Source of the DNA: Desmonostoc muscorum FACHB-395
Lineage (GTDB): Bacteria > Cyanobacteriota > Cyanobacteriia > Cyanobacteriales > Nostocaceae
Direction of reading: 5' to 3'
NCBI RefSeq assembly: GCF_014698035.1
Contig: NZ_JACJSF010000020.1
Coordinates: forward strand, 52,106-116,105
Length of the DNA stretch: 64,000 nt
The notes beneath the pieces are model-generated. The model saw only the letters and a list, made by a program, of their open reading frames with translations. It was not told the origin of the DNA and searched no databases. Positions 61,552-64,000 of the stretch are shown in pieces. Numbering within the stretch: the stretch's first letter is position 1; every line of letters begins with the position of its first letter. Made by a program: the position numbers and the translations under genes.

Positions 61552-62667
61552 ATGGATTGGTGGCGACGACTAAAGAAAAATCCTTTGGCACAATTTGGGG
61601 CAATTTTGCTGTTAATTTTCTACATAGCAGTAATTGCAGCAGATTTCGTGGCTCCTTATGACCCTTATGCCTCACAGCCTAATGGTTCACTGCTGCCACC
61701 AACTCAGATACACTGGGTTTCTCAATCAGGGCAGTTTATTGGGCCCCATGTTTATCCCACAACTCAGGGAGACACGAATTTAGAAACAGGCGATCGCCAA
61801 CTCATTGTAGACTTCAAAAAGCCATCACCTGTGCGTCTATTTGTTTCCGGGCCAGAATACCGATTGTTGCAGATGAGTTTGCCACTACCACCCAAGTGGG
61901 ATGAAGTCACAATCTTTCCTGGTATTCCCTTAAATTGGCATTTATTTGGCACAACAACTGACGCAAAAGTCAATATCTTGGGTACTGATGACCAAAGCCG
62001 CGACCAATTTAGTCGCCTCTTACATGGCGGTCGCATCAGTCTGTTTATCGGGATTTTTGGCATTATCATTACCTATCCCCTCGGTTTGCTCATCGGTGGA
62101 ATTTCGGGCTATTTCGGCGGTGTGACTGATAGCGTCATTATGCGCTTGGCAGAAGTGCTAATGACTTTCCCTAGTATTTATCTTTTGGTGACTTTGGGAG
62201 CAGTCTTACCACCAGGTTTAAGTAGTACCCAGCGCTTTTTGCTGATTGTGGTGATTACTTCGGTCATTAGCTGGGCTGGTTTAGCACGGGTCATTCGAGG
62301 ACAAGTATTATCAATTAAAGAGCGAGAATTTGTCCAAGCATCACGCGCGATGGGCGCAAACCCACTTTATATAATCCTCCGCCACGTCTTGCCGCAAACG
62401 GCTAGTTATGTAGTTATCTCTGCTACTCTTGCAATTCCCAGCTTTATTGGTGCAGAGGCAATACTAAGTCTCATCGGCTTGGGCATTCAACAACCAGACC
62501 CCTCTTGGGGCAATATGCTTTCTCTGGCTAGCAATGCTTCAATTTTGGTACTGCAACCTTGGTTAATTTGGCCGCCGGCTGTGTTGATTATTCTCACAGT
62601 GCTAGCATTCAACCTACTCGGTGATGGGTTGAGAGATGCACTCGACCCTCGGAGTTTGAGAAGATAA
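61552..62667 (+). CDS. ABC transporter permease, dipeptide/oligopeptide type (DppC/OppC-like)
   Basis: A 371-residue inner-membrane permease: first helix ~12-30 (LAQFGAILLLIFYIAVIAADFVAP), a long extracytoplasmic region (~35-150), then five helices. The EAA loop that contacts the ATPase is EREFVQASRAMGANPLYIILRHVLPQTA. NILGTDDQSRDQFSRLLHGGRISLFIG is typical of the C subunit. The large first periplasmic loop is a cyanobacterial trait. Partner DppB, ATPases and binding protein are not in the window. Confidence 0.9.
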   Translation: MDWWRRLKKNPLAQFGAILLLIFYIAVIAADFVAPYDPYASQPNGSLLPPTQIHWVSQSGQFIGPHVYPTTQGDTNLETGDRQLIVDFKKPSPVRLFVSGPEYRLLQMSLPLPPKWDEVTIFPGIPLNWHLFGTTTDAKVNILGTDDQSRDQFSRLLHGGRISLFIGIFGIIITYPLGLLIGGISGYFGGVTDSVIMRLAEVLMTFPSIYLLVTLGAVLPPGLSSTQRFLLIVVITSVISWAGLARVIRGQVLSIKEREFVQASRAMGANPLYIILRHVLPQTASYVVISATLAIPSFIGAEAILSLIGLGIQQPDPSWGNMLSLASNASILVLQPWLIWPPAVLIILTVLAFNLLGDGLRDALDPRSLRR

Positions 62668-62686
62668 GCCCTCAATAATAGTAAAT

Positions 62687-62933
62687 GCTGTCGCTGAAAT
62701 AGCAAATGCGAATCCCGAAATAACAAATGCGATCGCCGAAGTAACAAATGCGAATCCCGAAATAATAAATGCGAATGCTGAAGTAACAAATGCTGTCGCC
62801 GAAATAGCAAATGCGACCGCCGAAATAGCAAATGCGATCGCTGAAATAGCAAATGCGATCGCCGAAATAGCAAATGGGTTCGCAGAAGTAACAAATAGGT
62901 TCGCAGAAGTAACAAATGCGATCGCTGAAATTA
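62687..62933. repeat. 21-bp tandem repeat with HIP1 cores, 11 full units
   Basis: Units of GCGATCGCCGAAATAGCAAAT and variants, several carrying a HIP1 octamer or near-HIP1. Plus strand reads A-N-A-I-A-E-I without a start codon; minus strand reads hydrophobic A-I-S-A-I-A-F. It begins 19 bases after the ABC permease stop and fills the gap to the AAA gene along with an AGTCCGCGAAGGCGGACT palindrome. I take it as non-coding. Confidence 0.8.
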
Positions 62934-62998
62934 GTCCGCGAAGGCGGACTTTGCCTGTGTAGCCGCGAATTCTATTCGCCCAATACTGCTGCAAAAAT

Positions 62999-63907
62999 CT
63001 ATTGCTGCAAAACCCAACGGCGAAACAGTTCTACGATAATCCGCCAGCTTCCCTGAGTTTCTTCAACAACATCATGACGTTTCAGAGTATTCAGCGCTTC
63101 CTGTAAATCGGCGTTGTTCATATTTGTAGATTGAGCTAAGGCATCCAAACTTAACCCCTCTGTGTGAGGTGCAAGTACCTGTAAAATTGCTTGTTGACCT
63201 TCAACACTCCGTGCTGCCTGACCCCAAACCCCAGTAAAATAGTAGCGTCCCTGCTTGAAAAACCCAGGTTCATTGATAACTACTTCCACATCTTCTACCG
63301 TGAAAACTGAGTCACGGGGTCTTCCTTGCTCAAAAACAAAGTTATTGTAGCGGCGCACTAGCTGAAAACCCAGCAGTTGTACTAAATATGGTTGACCGTG
63401 TGTTAGGGCGTAGATTTCATCTAAGGCTTCCAAAGTGTAGTCGAGGGGGAAATCATCACCTGGGTTAGCTAAAATTTGGCGAGTAGCTGCGCGTTCTTGA
63501 AAGCCAACATGGATGGGGATGACACTGGCAAAGAATGGTTGGAAGTAATCTGTTGTCATCTCTTCTAAGGTGTGCAAACCAGCAAAAGCAAAAGCGATTT
63601 TAGAACTCATTTGCACTAACCCTCGCAGAAAACCCATAAAGTCCACAGGGATTTTTTTCGCTTCAATCAAATCTTCAATTTTCTCGAACTCGTCTAGGGC
63701 GATGATTAACCCACCCTCTAGTTTTGCTTCAACCTGTTTTAAATAACGCTCAAAAGTCCGGTAGGGGAGATTTAGTAAATCAGCGTCAGCTGGTGGTGGA
63801 AGCTTGACAGCTTGAGAAATTTCATCACTAATTGCCATTAGCACCTCACCTACACCTTGAGGGCTATCTCCCAAACGTAGTAGGTTAACATAACCCTCTT
63901 TTGTCAC
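62999..63907 (-). CDS. AAA-type ATPase lacking its P-loop, probably N-terminally truncated
   Basis: 302 residues from a GTG start. Walker B is clear (GGLIIALDEFEKIEDL), followed by sensor-like AFAFAGLHTLEEM, a helical lid (LDEIYALTHGQPYLVQLLG) and a winged-helix end (LAQSTNMNNADLQEALNTLKRHDVVEE). The expected N-terminal Walker A (GRRRxGKT/S-type) is absent: the frame continues only ~30 codons upstream (SDLLNFSKTS...) to a stop at ~63967 without a P-loop. Related full-length proteins have ~50-100 more residues. Remnant or frameshifted gene. Confidence 0.6.
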   Translation of the reverse strand: MTKEGYVNLLRLGDSPQGVGEVLMAISDEISQAVKLPPPADADLLNLPYRTFERYLKQVEAKLEGGLIIALDEFEKIEDLIEAKKIPVDFMGFLRGLVQMSSKIAFAFAGLHTLEEMTTDYFQPFFASVIPIHVGFQERAATRQILANPGDDFPLDYTLEALDEIYALTHGQPYLVQLLGFQLVRRYNNFVFEQGRPRDSVFTVEDVEVVINEPGFFKQGRYYFTGVWGQAARSVEGQQAILQVLAPHTEGLSLDALAQSTNMNNADLQEALNTLKRHDVVEETQGSWRIIVELFRRWVLQQ

Positions 63908-64000
63908 TCTAGGCAGAGGAAAAATAGAAATAAGGGATATTGAAGTTTTGAAAAATTGAGCAAGTCAGATTATTAACAATCATTTGAAGTTGAAAAAATC

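Noticed and set aside
62487..62994. Two overlapping minus-strand ORFs (L-L-F-R-R-S-H and A-I-S-A-I-A-F repeats)
   Set aside because: A 21-bp repeat keeps every frame open; one ORF also overlaps the ABC permease gene end.

Overview
The window is chromosomal DNA of a filamentous, heterocyst-type cyanobacterium (Nostoc/Nostocales). Signs seen directly: many HIP1 octamers (GCGATCGC), heptanucleotide tandem repeats between and inside genes, a CpeT/CpcT-type bilin lyase, the cyanobacterial NDH-1 subunit NdhS, and a class II ribonucleotide reductase gene interrupted by a short group I intron. I see no tRNA or rRNA genes and no plasmid or phage backbone. All family assignments come from reading the translated sequence, not from a database search.

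Layout. 1-12.1 kb is core metabolism and envelope: the end of a bilin lyase, a STAS anti-sigma antagonist, hemF, an SRPBCC protein, mrp/apbC, rodA, ndhS, a HAS-barrel protein, a CPA2 antiporter with two Usp domains, then a UDP-glucuronate decarboxylase/ugd pair for UDP-sugar synthesis. 12.1-15.4 kb is a small accessory block: nested miniature elements, a DUF2993 protein, a hicA pseudogene with intact hicB, and a VapBC-like pair with a perfect operator palindrome. 15.4-18.1 kb holds cinA and glyA. 18.5-19.9 kb holds a two-gene TRPM-type SLOG plus SLATT (DUF4231) cassette, the best candidate for a little-studied conflict or signalling system. 20.6-25 kb has an M16 protease, a decayed IS5-type element and a remnant CRISPR array that the element abuts. 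25.1-31.8 kb has a KaiB-domain protein, pilT, a small membrane protein, wecB, an SH3/peptidoglycan-binding protein and a response regulator.

31.9-34.4 kb carries three tandem Crp/Fnr paralogues; three successive spacers carry one conserved 16-bp dyad. 35.5-40 kb has redox enzymes (aldo/keto reductase, GST, quinone oxidoreductase) and an arylsulfotransferase-like propeller. 40-42.7 kb is nrdJ, split by a 289-nt intron exactly between catalytic Cys and Glu. 42.9-46.7 kb has two GNAT acetyltransferases, an AtzG/AtzE-like amidase operon with a frameshifted membrane protein in its middle, and a glutaredoxin-like protein. 46.7-50.2 kb has murE and a histidine-kinase-like protein without its phospho-acceptor His. 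50.7-54.2 kb has a large HEAT-repeat/NACHT membrane protein and, upstream of it, a 21-bp tandem array. 55-59.7 kb is an RND efflux permease and adaptor. 60.5-64 kb has an HD-domain protein, an ABC permease, a second 21-bp array and an AAA ATPase lacking its P-loop.

A theme across the window is repeat invasion. Heptanucleotide arrays, three families of miniature inverted-repeat elements (some nested) and G-rich palindromic elements fill most intergenic space. In at least three places (RND permease, glutaredoxin, first Crp/Fnr gene) repeat DNA has become part of the protein-coding sequence.
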